From: Poriferisodalis sp965215815
Lineage (GTDB): Bacteria; Actinomycetota; Acidimicrobiia; Acidimicrobiales; Poriferisodalaceae
Length of the DNA stretch: 64,000 bases
Direction: 5' to 3'
Assembly: GCF_965215815.1 (NCBI RefSeq)
Contig: NZ_CBDCEO010000012.1
Location: forward strand, 1,302,001 to 1,366,000
Positions 16,997 through 28,376 of the stretch are shown here, piece by piece. The stretch's first letter is position 1; each line of letters opens with the position of its first letter. A model generated the notes under the pieces. That model saw nothing but the letters and a program-made list of their open reading frames with translations, did not search any database and was not told where the DNA came from. The position numbers and the translations under genes are program-made.

Positions 16997-17332
16997 TCAC
17001 GCGCCTGGGGCGGAATCCTGTGCGAAGTGCTCGCTCAAACGGCGCCGCTGCGTATCGCCGAGACCTCGCAGTCGCCGATTGTCGGCGATGCCTATCTCGG
17101 CCATCAGGCGACGGGCCTTGACCTTGCCGAGACCCGGCATCGACTCCAAGGCAGCAAGTGCCTTGAGCTTGCCGACGTTCTCGACAGTGTCGGCTTCGGC
17201 CAGCAACTCGTCGAAGCTGAGGAATCCCATCTTCAACCGGTGCTTGGCGTTTGCGCGGACCTCGCGGGCCTCTTTGGCCTTGGCCAGCGCCTCGGCACGC
17301 TGCTCGTCACTGAGTTCAGGCAGCGGACTCAT
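16997..17332 (-). CDS. mihF: Integration host factor, actinobacterial type (mIHF)
   Basis: 111-residue nucleoid protein of the actinobacterial mIHF family, which bends DNA without sequence specificity. It has a basic helical N-terminus (EQRAEALAKAKEAREVRANAKHRLKMG) and the helix-two-turn-helix segment ALESMPGLGKVKARRLMAEIGI, then RRLRGLGDTQRRRLSEHF. Finding this gene next to gmk and the pyr operon is a strong actinobacterial signature. The start is supported by a promoter placing the transcript at or next to the ATG. Confidence 0.95.
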   Translation of the reverse strand: MSPLPELSDEQRAEALAKAKEAREVRANAKHRLKMGFLSFDELLAEADTVENVGKLKALAALESMPGLGKVKARRLMAEIGIADNRRLRGLGDTQRRRLSEHFAQDSAPGA

Positions 17333-17340
17333 TGTGATGC

Positions 17341-17368
17341 ATTGTAGCTATGCCGCCCATAGGGCTAA
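17341..17368 (-). promoter_or_regulatory. Candidate promoter of mihF-gmk-rpoZ, near-leaderless
   Basis: On the minus strand TTAGCC (17363-17368) and TACAAT (17341-17346) are separated by 16 bp. Transcription would start around 17332-17335, at or 1-3 nt before the mihF ATG, so the message would lack a leader. Confidence 0.5.
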
Positions 17369-17396
17369 GGGACACTGGCTTGGCGAGCGCCGCCGA

Positions 17397-18152
17397 TCAA
17401 GCGCGGGCAAGCTCTGCGGCAACCTCGGCAACGATCGCCGCGGCCGCAGCCTGCGGATCGGGTGCCGCGGTTACCGCACGTCCGATGACGAGCAGATCGG
17501 CACCGGCAGCCAGTGCCGCTGCCGGGGTGGCAACCCGGCGCTGATCTGCTGCCGACACGCCGCTGGGTCGTATGCCAGGCACGACGCGTAGCAGCCCCGG
17601 AGCCGCCGCCGACACCGTAGGGAGATCTGGAGCGGCGCAGATAAGGCCGCCACAGCCGGATTCTCGAGCCAGTGCAGATCGTTGCGTCAGCACCTCGGGC
17701 GTGGCTTCGGCGTCCGAAGTGAGGACAGTGACACCGAGGGCAACGGGTGCGACGCTCGGCATCGACGTGCCGCTCGACATCTCGGCGCCTTCAGCCAGCC
17801 CGCGTACGCCGGCGGCCAGCATGTCCGGTCCGCCCTGGGTGTGCAGGGTGAGCAGCCAGACACCCAGCGCACCGGCACGCCATGCAGCCCGTTCCACCGT
17901 GTTCGGGATGTCGTGCAGCTTGAGGTCCAAGAACACCCGGCAGCCCGTCGCCACGATGTCTCTCACAAGCGAGGGACCCTCTGCGACAAACAGCTCGAGG
18001 CCGACCTTCATGACGCCGAAATCGGCTCCGAAGCGTTCCATCAGCGCCAGCGCCGCTGCCCGATCCTGCACGTCCAGTGCGAGTGCCAGCCGGTCTCGGG
18101 CAGCGCCGCTGCGCAGCGTTGCGGCCGATCCAGAAGTGGTCAATGCGTTCAA
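17397..18152 (-). CDS. pyrF: Orotidine 5'-phosphate decarboxylase
   Basis: 251-residue last enzyme of UMP synthesis. It shows RDRLALALDVQDRAAAL, the active-site charged cluster VFLDLKLHDIPNTV (Asp-Lys-Asp), VTVLTSD and the phosphate-gripper VVPGIRPSG. Start TTG 18152 is chosen because AGGAAAG lies just upstream and TTGA overlaps the pyrD stop by 3 nt, indicating translational coupling; TTG 18143 is the alternative. Last gene of the pyr operon. Confidence 0.92.
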   Translation of the reverse strand: MNALTTSGSAATLRSGAARDRLALALDVQDRAAALALMERFGADFGVMKVGLELFVAEGPSLVRDIVATGCRVFLDLKLHDIPNTVERAAWRAGALGVWLLTLHTQGGPDMLAAGVRGLAEGAEMSSGTSMPSVAPVALGVTVLTSDAEATPEVLTQRSALARESGCGGLICAAPDLPTVSAAAPGLLRVVPGIRPSGVSAADQRRVATPAAALAAGADLLVIGRAVTAAPDPQAAAAAIVAEVAAELARA

Positions 18153-19126
18153 CAGCTTTCCTGGGTGCCCGCGTCCGCTGAACGGGGCCCGGTTCGGGCG
18201 TGATGAGCCCGGCCGGTCAATTCGGCGGCCGCGAAGACGCCGTGCTTCTTGCACCAGCGGCGCAACTCCGACAACACCTTGCGGGGCGCGCGCGGATCCC
18301 AGAACGATGCAGTACCGACCTGCACCGCAACCGCACCCGCCGCCATGAGCTCCACTGCGTGCTCGGCTGCTGCCACGCCGCCGACGCCCACGATCGGCAC
18401 CTCGCCTAACGCCGCCCGCACGTCGAAGATGGCCCGGACAGCCACGGGCCGGATCGCCGGACCCGACAGCCCGCCGCCGCCGTTGCCGAGCGTGGGCACC
18501 GCAGTGACGGGATCGATGGACATTCCCAAAACGGTGTTGATGAGCGTGAGGGCCTCGGCTCCTGCGGTCAGCGCTGCGGCGGCGATCTCGACCAAGTCGG
18601 TCACGTTGGGGGTGAGCTTTGCCCACAGCGGCACACCTGCGGCAGTCGCGGCGCTTATGGCATCGGCAGTAGCCGCCGGGTCACACGCAAACATCTGGCC
18701 CCGGCCCTCGAGGTTCGGGCAGCTGACGTTCACTTCCAGTGCCGTCAGGCCAGCACCGGCCAGGGTCTGAGCCGCTGTCTCATAGTCGGCGACTGTGCGG
18801 CCCCAGATGCTGGCCACCACCCGAGCCCCGGTTCGACGCAGGCGCGGCAGTTCGGTCTCGAGCCACGCCTCGGCACCGGGATTCTGCAATCCCACCGCAT
18901 TGAGCATCCCCGCAGGCGTGCCCACAACCCGGGGGGCCCGATTCCCGGCCCAGGCGAACGGCGACAGCGACTTGGTCACCACAGCACCCAGTTCGGCAAG
19001 GTCGAGGTACCCGCGGAGCTCGGTGCCGTAGCCAGCGGTTCCCGATGCGGTCATCACGGGATTGGGCAGCAAGACGCTGCCGATGCGTACTGCCATATCG
19101 ATTGGCAGGTCGCCCGACGTACTCAT
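18149..19126 (-). CDS. pyrD: Dihydroorotate dehydrogenase, class 1B type catalytic subunit
   Basis: 325-residue FMN flavoprotein oxidising dihydroorotate to orotate. NPVMTASGTAGYG near the start, the catalytic segment VNVSCPNLEGRGQMFACDP (active-site Cys), WAKLTPNVTDLVEIA, INTVLGMSIDP and GGGGLSGPAIRPVAVR place it in class 1B. Class 1B enzymes normally pair with the FAD/iron-sulfur subunit PyrK, but no pyrK is in this operon. Start ATG 19126 has TAAGG upstream and lies 7 nt after the carB stop; ATG 19141 would overlap carB. Confidence 0.92.
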   Translation of the reverse strand: MSTSGDLPIDMAVRIGSVLLPNPVMTASGTAGYGTELRGYLDLAELGAVVTKSLSPFAWAGNRAPRVVGTPAGMLNAVGLQNPGAEAWLETELPRLRRTGARVVASIWGRTVADYETAAQTLAGAGLTALEVNVSCPNLEGRGQMFACDPAATADAISAATAAGVPLWAKLTPNVTDLVEIAAAALTAGAEALTLINTVLGMSIDPVTAVPTLGNGGGGLSGPAIRPVAVRAIFDVRAALGEVPIVGVGGVAAAEHAVELMAAGAVAVQVGTASFWDPRAPRKVLSELRRWCKKHGVFAAAELTGRAHHARTGPRSADAGTQESC

Positions 19127-19133
19127 CGGGGCC

Positions 19134-22501
<3,368 letters not shown>

Positions 22502-22502
<1 letters not shown>

Positions 22503-23656
22503 CAACTGTTCCCCCGCTGGCGGCGGCCGGAGCCGTTGCACGTGCCGCCCCAGAACGTCGACATGAGGTCCGCGAAGCGATCGAAGAGGTATCGCGAGTC
22601 GTGCGGTCCGGGGCTGGCTTCGGGGTGATACTGGACGCAGAACGCGGGCAGGTCGCGGCACGCGAAGCCCTCGAGCGCTCCGTCGTTCAGGCAGACGTGC
22701 GTCTCGTCGACTCCCGGCACGGAGCCCGATTCGATAGCGAAGTTGTGGTTCTGACTGGTGATCTCGATGCGGCCGGTGGACTCGTCGCGCACCGGCACGT
22801 TGCCCCCATGGTGGCCGAAGGGAAGCTTGTAGGAGCGGCCGCCGAGGGCAAGGCCGAGCACCTGCTGGCCCAGGCAGATGCCGAAGATCGGAACCACGCC
22901 CAGCAGGTCACGCAGCGCGGTCGTGACGCCGCCGGCCATCTGTGGGTCGCCGGGGCCGTTGGAGAGGAAGATCCCATCGGGTTCTCGGGCCAGCACCTCG
23001 GCCGCGGAGGTTGACGCCGGCACGATTTCGACGGTCGCGATACGGCCCAGGTTCGTGGTGATTGCGCGCTTGATGCCCAAGTCGTAGGCGACGACCCGCC
23101 ACGGCCCGTCGCCCGTGGTGTACGGCTCGGCGGTGGTGACTTCGCTGACGAGGTCGACGCCTGCAGTGCCGGGTTCTGCGCGGGCGGCGATTGCGAGACG
23201 TTCGAGCGCGTCGTCGTTCGGGACAGGGCCGAACGCGCCAGGCATGGCGCCGTGGTTGCGGACGTGGCGAGTCAGCCGGCGCGTGTCCACGCCGGCGATT
23301 CCGGCGATGCCGTGGCGGACGAGGTACGAGTTGAGGTCTCCCTCGGAGCGCCAACTCGATCGGCGCCGGGCCAGGTCGCGAATGATGACGCCACGGCAGA
23401 AGGGACGGCGCGACTCGGCGTCGGCCGCGGTGATGCCGTAATTGCCGATGTGGGGGTAGGTGAACGCGATGATCTGGCCCGCATAGGAGGGGTCGGTGAT
23501 GACCTCCTGGTAGCCGGTCATCACCGTGTTGAACACGACCTCGCCGGAGGCCACCCCATTGGACGCTGTTGAGGGCGCGCCGATCATCTCGCCCTCGAAG
23601 ACGGTGCCGTCGGTAAGCACCAGGGCCCCAAGCGCGGGAGCGCTTGGCTGGTTCAT
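22502..23656 (-). CDS. carA: Carbamoyl-phosphate synthase small chain (glutamine amidotransferase)
   Basis: 384-residue glutaminase subunit feeding ammonia to CarB. The N-terminal CarA domain (LVLTDGTVFEGEMIG, VVFNTVMTGYQEVITDPSYA) is followed by a class I amidotransferase domain with nucleophile Cys in GICLGQQVLGLA, then SQNHNFAI and the His/Glu pair in QYHPEASPGPHD. The ATG overlaps the upstream gene stop as ATGA. Confidence 0.97.
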
Positions 23657-25014
23657 CGTCCTGCCCCCGCAGTTGACGCCGCGAACATGACGGCGGGATC
23701 GCTCGGCTGCCCATTGGCCACCACGAGGTGCCCGGCGACGACCGTCGCGGTCACCATGGCGCTCATCGACCGGCCGCGGTGCGGGGTATTTCGCGCCATC
23801 GACACTGAGCCTCGCTCGGCCAGCGTCCAGGTCCGGTCGAGATCAAGCACCACGAGGTTTGCCGGTTGGCCCGGCTCGATGAGCCCACCGCCGAGGTGTG
23901 CGGCACCGGCCAGCTCAGCGGGCCGCCACGACAACGCGTCCAGCGCTGTTTCGAGACCGATCTCGGGATGGCCGAAAGTGAGTGCGGCGCAGGTTTCCAA
24001 TGCGGCGATGCCGGGAGGAGCTTCATCGAAGGGCAGGTCCTTGGCTTGGGGCGGCACTGGCGAATGGCCGCTGACGATGGCGTCGATGGTGCGGTCATTG
24101 ACGCCGGCGATCAGCGCGTCCCGGTCGGCCGCAGTGCGGTACGGCGGCTCGGCGCGCATCAGCGTGTCGTAGCCGTCGGCATCGGCATCGATGAACAGCA
24201 AGTGCTCCGCGGTGACCGAAGCCGAGACGTCCAGCCCTTCGGCCTTGGCGGCGCGCACCAGCTCGACGGTACGGGCGGCGCTGATGCGGTCGAGGTGCAT
24301 GCGGCCGCCAGTGAGCCGTGCAATGCCGATGGCGACGGCAGCTGCCAACTCCTCGGAGGCAGCGGGCTCGCCCGCCAGGCCCATTCGCGCCGAGACTGCG
24401 CCTTCAGCCATGGCGGCCGTGCCGGCGAGGTGAGCGGTGGCAGGGCGCACGGACACAACAGCGTCGAGGGGTCCTGCGTACTGCAGGGCGCGTCGCAGGA
24501 GGCCGACGTCATCTTGGGGTCCGACGTCGGTGAACCATCGAACACCGGCGTCAGCCAGTTCGGCCATTGGCGAAAGGCGGCGCCCGGCCCGCTCGGCTGT
24601 GATCGTGGCGGAGGGAATGATGTGACCGCGGGCGTTCGACGCATTGCGGTGGAGCTCGGCCAGCTGTCCCAGACGGTCGAGCGGGGGTTCGGTGTCGGAC
24701 TGGGCCATCACGGCGGTGAAGCCGCCCCGCACGGCCGCCGCGCTTGCTGTCGCGACGGTCTCGGCTTCCTCGTTGCCCGGCTCGCCCAGGCGTGCGAACA
24801 GGTCCACGAAACCCGAGACGACCACGCAGCCCGAGGCGTCGATCAGGCGTGCGGGGCCATCGACGGTCACGCCCGGCGGATTCACTGCCGCGATCTGGCC
24901 GTCAACCACGACGATGTCGGCACGGCGCCGCCCGGCACGCTCGACGATCTCACCGCCCGTGATGAACAGGGGGGCTTCGGCAGTCGGCATCGGGAGCGTC
25001 TGGGTCTCAGGCAT
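23653..25014 (-). CDS. Dihydroorotase homologue lacking metal ligands (PyrC'-like)
   Basis: 453-residue amidohydrolase-fold protein, colinear with actinobacterial PyrC over its whole length, but the active site is gone. The HxH of the DLHTHLREPG motif reads DLFARLGEPG (Phe73, Arg75). The His of the QHAEE strand is absent near residue 190. HxxH-A-S reads HLDRIS (Arg243). TDHAPH reads SGHSPV (Gly316, Val320). Hydrophobic core, length and C-terminal domain are intact, so this is a conserved protein, not a decaying one. Such catalytically dead dihydroorotases (PyrC' of Pseudomonas) serve as structural partners of aspartate transcarbamoylase. Here it overlaps pyrB by 8 nt. Active dihydroorotase must be encoded elsewhere. 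Confidence 0.88.
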   Translation of the reverse strand: MPETQTLPMPTAEAPLFITGGEIVERAGRRRADIVVVDGQIAAVNPPGVTVDGPARLIDASGCVVVSGFVDLFARLGEPGNEEAETVATASAAAVRGGFTAVMAQSDTEPPLDRLGQLAELHRNASNARGHIIPSATITAERAGRRLSPMAELADAGVRWFTDVGPQDDVGLLRRALQYAGPLDAVVSVRPATAHLAGTAAMAEGAVSARMGLAGEPAASEELAAAVAIGIARLTGGRMHLDRISAARTVELVRAAKAEGLDVSASVTAEHLLFIDADADGYDTLMRAEPPYRTAADRDALIAGVNDRTIDAIVSGHSPVPPQAKDLPFDEAPPGIAALETCAALTFGHPEIGLETALDALSWRPAELAGAAHLGGGLIEPGQPANLVVLDLDRTWTLAERGSVSMARNTPHRGRSMSAMVTATVVAGHLVVANGQPSDPAVMFAASTAGAGR

Positions 25015-26068
25015 CGCTCTGTCCCGAAGTGTTGGTCCCTGCCGATTCGGCTCCTGGCAGCGCAGTGCCCGACCCGATGAGGCGGAACAGCACCGCCATG
25101 CGAGCCGCCACGCCGTGGGACACCTGCTGGGTGACCAGCACCCGGCTGGCAGCCAGGTCTTCGAACACGGCGCCCGCTATCTCGATGCCACGGTTCACGG
25201 GGCCCGGATGGGTGATGACGGCATCGGGGCGCAGACGCTGGGCTCGTTCGGCAGTGAGGCCGTAGCGGGCCACGTACTCGGTGACCGAGCCGATCAGCCC
25301 GTCGACCATGCGCTCGCGCTGGCAGCGCAGCAGCCCCACCACGTCGAGTTCGCCGAGCACGTCGTCGAGGCTGTACGTGATCTCGACACGCTTTGCGGCA
25401 TCGGGCGGCAGCCAGCAGTCGATCCAGTCGCGAGGCTGTGCTGGGAGCAGCGTCGGCGGCGCGACCAGCACGATGCTGGCACCCAGCGCCGTGTAGGCCT
25501 CGATGTCGCTGCGGGCGACTCGACTGTGGACGATGTCGCCGACGATGCCGATGCGGCATCCCGCCAGCGTGGGCTGTTCAGCCACCTCGGTTCCGGGCGG
25601 TCCGCCAGGTGCGGGGCAAAAGTGCCGCCACAGGGTGTAGGCGTCCTGCAGACCCTGGGTGGGGTGGGCATGCCAGCCGTCGCCGCCGTTGAGGATGGAG
25701 ACGCCTTCGTCGGCCCAGCGCGCGATCTGGGCGGGCACTCCGGCGCTGCGATGCCGCACCACGGCGGCGTCGATGCCCATGGCCTGGATGGTCTCGAAGG
25801 TGTCGCGAATCGACTCGCCTTTGGAGAGCGACGACGAGGCGGCCGAGAACGTCAGCACGTCGGCTGACAGACGCTTCGCAGCGGTTTCGAATGCGAGCCG
25901 GGTACGAGTGGATTCCTCGAAGAACAGGTTGGCCACGGTGCGGCCCCGCAGGGCGGGCACCCTGGGGATGGGTCGGCGGCCGACCTCCACGAAGCGGTCG
26001 GTGAGTGCCAGCAGCTCGGAGATGCCTTCGGTGCCGAGCTCGCCCAGCGTCAGCAGGTGCCCGCTCAC
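25007..26068 (-). CDS. pyrB: Aspartate carbamoyltransferase catalytic subunit
   Basis: 353-residue enzyme joining carbamoyl phosphate and aspartate. The carbamoyl-phosphate loop FFEESTRTRLAFE, SSSLSKGESIRDT and the HPTQGLQDAYTL motif are all intact, then a second domain with the aspartate loop. It is longer than the usual 305-310 residues, with additions around residues 150-170 and a polar tail. ATGA overlap with pyrR and 8-nt overlap with the dihydroorotase homologue indicate tight co-translation, consistent with a complex between the two. Confidence 0.96.
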   Translation of the reverse strand: MSGHLLTLGELGTEGISELLALTDRFVEVGRRPIPRVPALRGRTVANLFFEESTRTRLAFETAAKRLSADVLTFSAASSSLSKGESIRDTFETIQAMGIDAAVVRHRSAGVPAQIARWADEGVSILNGGDGWHAHPTQGLQDAYTLWRHFCPAPGGPPGTEVAEQPTLAGCRIGIVGDIVHSRVARSDIEAYTALGASIVLVAPPTLLPAQPRDWIDCWLPPDAAKRVEITYSLDDVLGELDVVGLLRCQRERMVDGLIGSVTEYVARYGLTAERAQRLRPDAVITHPGPVNRGIEIAGAVFEDLAASRVLVTQQVSHGVAARMAVLFRLIGSGTALPGAESAGTNTSGQSDA

Positions 26069-26631
26069 TTGCGCATCTCCCCCAGCAACACGCCCTCGAG
26101 CGACACGTCCACCATTTCCTCGCGGCTGGTGGGCAGGTTCTTGCCGACGAAGTCGGGGCGGATCGGCAGCTCGCGGTGGCCGCGGTCGATCACCACGGCC
26201 AATTGCACCGCGCGGGGCCGCCCGAAGTCGTTCAAGGCGTCGAGCGCAGCCCGGATGGTGCGGCCGGTGAACAGCACGTCGTCGACCAACACGACAGTCA
26301 TGCCGTCGAGGTCGAAGGGGATGTCGGTGACGGCTTCAGCCATGACGGGACGCAGGCCGATGTCGTCGCGATGCAAGACGACGTCGAGCGTTCCGAAGGG
26401 CACGTCGGTGCCGTCGATCTCGAACAGCAGGCGCACAATCCTCAGCGCGACCTGCACGCCGCCGGTCTGGAGGCCCACCACCACGACGTTGTCGAGGCCC
26501 TGGTTGCGCTCGAGGATCTCGTGGCTGACCCGGGTGAGCGCCCGGTGGACTCCGCTGGAATCGAGAATGGTGGTCCGGGCAACGAAAACGCCCCCATACG
26601 GGGGCGTCATACGTCGCTCGCGGTCTGCCAC
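26065..26631 (-). CDS. pyrR: PyrR bifunctional pyrimidine regulator / uracil phosphoribosyltransferase
   Basis: 188-residue PRTase-fold RNA-binding regulator of the pyr operon. The PRPP motif is VVLVDDVLFTGRTIRAAL; the region LTRVSHEILERNQGLDNVVVVGLQTGG and the C-terminal GHRELPIRPDFVGKNLPTS are typical. Start GTG 26631 is chosen because AGGAAGG lies 8 nt upstream; ATG 26610 has no ribosome-binding site. The first codons after ATG 26610 form a terminator-like hairpin. First gene of the pyr operon. Confidence 0.95.
   Translation of the reverse strand: MADRERRMTPPYGGVFVARTTILDSSGVHRALTRVSHEILERNQGLDNVVVVGLQTGGVQVALRIVRLLFEIDGTDVPFGTLDVVLHRDDIGLRPVMAEAVTDIPFDLDGMTVVLVDDVLFTGRTIRAALDALNDFGRPRAVQLAVVIDRGHRELPIRPDFVGKNLPTSREEMVDVSLEGVLLGEMRK
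26585..26607 (-). terminator. Terminator-like hairpin inside the first codons of pyrR
   Basis: On the minus strand ACGCCCCC, loop GTAT, GGGGGCGT is followed by a T-rich run (TTTTCGTT). It is an 8-bp perfect stem with a U-tract, the classic form of an intrinsic terminator, but lies at codons 9-16 of the pyrR frame from GTG 26631. It could be the terminator of an attenuator. Confidence 0.55.
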
Positions 26632-26633
26632 GC

Positions 26634-26672
26634 GCAGGTCCTTCCTGTCCGTACGGGCCTCACCGGACCCGC
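26634..26672 (-). promoter_or_regulatory. PyrR-binding-type hairpin in the pyr leader, contains the pyrR ribosome-binding site
   Basis: On the minus strand GCGGGTCC (26665-26672) can pair with GGACCTGC (26634-26641). Enclosed is TCCGGTGAGGC, which fits the conserved PyrR recognition loop (UCCNGNGAGGC) known from Bacillus and seen in actinobacterial pyr leaders, flanked by GTCCG/CGGAC. The pyrR Shine-Dalgarno AGGAAGG lies within this structure, so PyrR binding when UMP is plentiful should hide it. Confidence 0.7.
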
Positions 26673-26683
26673 TTCACGGTCAG

Positions 26684-26737
26684 ACACGCACGCTAGCGCG
26701 GGCGTGTCCAGGATAGGCGCGCATATTCGCGCCGGAA
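26684..26737 (-). promoter_or_regulatory. Candidate pyr operon promoter and first leader hairpin
   Basis: TTCCGG (26732-26737) and TATCCT (26710-26715) on the minus strand are 16 bp apart. Just downstream GACACGC and GCGTGTC (within 26684-26708) form a 7-bp inverted repeat ahead of the PyrR site. The -35 is weak. Confidence 0.4.
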
Positions 26738-26786
26738 CGGGCCCGCGCACGGTGCGCGTCCCGGTGATGTCGCCATGGGCCCTCCG

Positions 26787-27158
26787 CTACGTGCAGGAGG
26801 GCAGCGTCGATCCGGTCAAGTCGGCGACGTCGACCACGTCGAGACTGAGTGCGTGGCGGCCACGTGCTGGCGTGAGGCCCCGCAGCAGTACCGGCGACCA
26901 GTCCAACGCCACATCGGCTCGGATCGCGCCGCCTCGCCAGCACACAGCACATTGCGGCTGAGTGCAGCCCTGCGACGGCATACATCGTCGGTGCCCGCCA
27001 TCACCGATCGCGCAAGCGTCGAGCGTGCTCACGGCGACCCGGCGGGCGTCGTCGGCGGCCTGGTTCCGCAGGCCCATGACCTGCGCTGTGTCGGCCGCCG
27101 CGGCGCTGAACAACGCGCACATGGTGGCGAGTGCCAGCGCCAACAGCGGCGCGCTCAT
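26787..27158 (-). CDS. Small secreted pilin-like protein, last gene of Tad-like operon
   Basis: 123-residue protein with a hydrophobic N-terminal helix (APLLALALATMCALFSAAAA) and four or more Cys later (RCMPSQGCTQPQCAVC). The layout resembles the short TadE-like/secreted proteins that end actinobacterial tad operons. Its ATG overlaps the stop of the previous gene as ATGA. No family assignment beyond this. Confidence 0.65.
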   Translation of the reverse strand: MSAPLLALALATMCALFSAAAADTAQVMGLRNQAADDARRVAVSTLDACAIGDGGHRRCMPSQGCTQPQCAVCWRGGAIRADVALDWSPVLLRGLTPARGRHALSLDVVDVADLTGSTLPSCT

Positions 27159-27577
27159 GGCTGCAGACTCGGCACGGGCGGAACCGGGACTGCCACACGT
27201 GCGCGGACAGTGTCGTCGAACAACGGTGAGACGGCCAGTGGGCAGGTCACATCGACGGTCACGGCTGCCGGCCGAGTATTGCCAGGTACCCGATGGACGC
27301 TCGCAGCGACGCTGAACTGGGGGTCGCTGGCATCGCAGTCGCCGATTGCGGCTGCTTCAACGACGCGCTTCGCGATCCTGGTTGCGCGCTCGTCCAGATC
27401 GTCAGGGTTGACACCCGTGGGCGGTGAGGCCACGGCGCTTGCCGTGTAGTGGGCGGCTTCAATGCTTGCGGCTCGAACGACCGTCGCGGCGCGGGTGGAG
27501 TCACCGGAGTAGTCGACGAGCCAGATGCCGAATACCAGCACGGCGACGACGCTCATCATGCCGACGGTCTCATCCAT
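27155..27577 (-). CDS. TadE-like pseudopilin
   Basis: 140-residue protein beginning MDETVGMMSVVAVLVFGIWLVD: an acidic head followed by one membrane helix, the organisation of TadE/F-type minor pilins. The rest is a periplasmic/extracellular domain with two Cys (GDCDASD, DVTCPLA). Located inside the Tad-like operon and coupled to the next gene by ATGA. Role as minor pilin inferred from position and shape. Confidence 0.65.
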   Translation of the reverse strand: MDETVGMMSVVAVLVFGIWLVDYSGDSTRAATVVRAASIEAAHYTASAVASPPTGVNPDDLDERATRIAKRVVEAAAIGDCDASDPQFSVAASVHRVPGNTRPAAVTVDVTCPLAVSPLFDDTVRARVAVPVPPVPSLQP

Positions 27578-27637
27578 CAGCGGTTCTCCCTGGCACGCTC
27601 AACGAAGCTGAGCAGCCGGGCGGCTCAACCTGGCTGT

Positions 27638-28054
27638 TCAGCACGGCGGCGCCACGGGCGCGTGCAGCACCACCCCAGCGCTGGAAGCCGGGCGGCGGCA
27701 GGCCACGGCCAACGCCGCACGGGAACCCAGCCAGCCGACCGATTCCACTCGCACCGACACGATGACCGAGCACGTTCCGTCGGCCAGCACCTCGACCGCC
27801 GTGGGGTGCACCGCCGCAAGCTGTGCCGTGCGGTCCAAAGCGGCACGCGCAGCCGTAGCCGTCGCATCGGGCGGCAGACCGGCATCGGTGCAGTCCCAGT
27901 CGGCTGGCACCTGGTCAGTGACCGCGACCGCTGCGGCATCGGCCGCTCCTTGCGCAGCTGCTGCGCCGACCTGGTGCCCGAACAACGAGATCACCAGCGC
28001 CAGGAAGACTGCCAGCACGGCGAACAGGCGGAGGATCGAAAGCGAGCTGTCCAC
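27638..28054 (-). CDS. TadG/Rv3660-neighbour-like secreted protein
   Basis: 138-residue protein with an N-terminal helix (LFAVLAVFLALVISLFGHQVGAA) followed by an Ala-rich segment AAQGAADAAAVAV, which is typical of the TadG-like or pilin-associated proteins whose N-termini insert in the pilus core. Three further Cys in the domain. Lies 49 nt after the small pilin-like gene and 60 nt before the next. Family uncertain. Confidence 0.6.
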   Translation of the reverse strand: MDSSLSILRLFAVLAVFLALVISLFGHQVGAAAAQGAADAAAVAVTDQVPADWDCTDAGLPPDATATAARAALDRTAQLAAVHPTAVEVLADGTCSVIVSVRVESVGWLGSRAALAVACRRPASSAGVVLHAPVAPPC

Positions 28055-28103
28055 GGCTCACCAAAGACAGAGCGACCCTCGACAACAGCCGGGGCAATCC
28101 GAA

Positions 28104-28310
28104 CTAGGCACACGGAGGATCGTTAGCGGCGGTCCATGTGCCGTCGACGGCTTCGCACAGTTCCTTGGTCTGGATTTTCTTGTAGAGGACATCGCTGTCA
28201 GTCGATTGCGGCGCATTGTCGCCCAACGTTGTCCACATCACAGCCACTACTAGTACCGATGCGGCCACGGCGGCGGCAATGAAAATCAGCTTGGTGACCG
28301 GTGAATCCAT
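28104..28310 (-). CDS. 68-aa single-helix pilin-like protein
   Basis: Starts at ATG 28310 with AAGGAG 7 nt upstream, the best ribosome-binding site in this part of the operon, as expected for a highly made major subunit. The sequence MDSPVTKLIFIAAAVAASVL has one helix, then a short polar tail with two Cys. It has the size of a Flp major pilin and sits where flp usually does after tadC, but lacks the usual Flp processing motif, so identification as the major pilin is an inference. Confidence 0.6.
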   Translation of the reverse strand: MDSPVTKLIFIAAAVAASVLVVAVMWTTLGDNAPQSTDSDVLYKKIQTKELCEAVDGTWTAANDPPCA

Positions 28311-28376
28311 CTGTGTGCTCCTTGCCCGCACCGGCGGGCGGTTGGGTTTGTGAGAATTGCAATGGCGATCAGGTGT

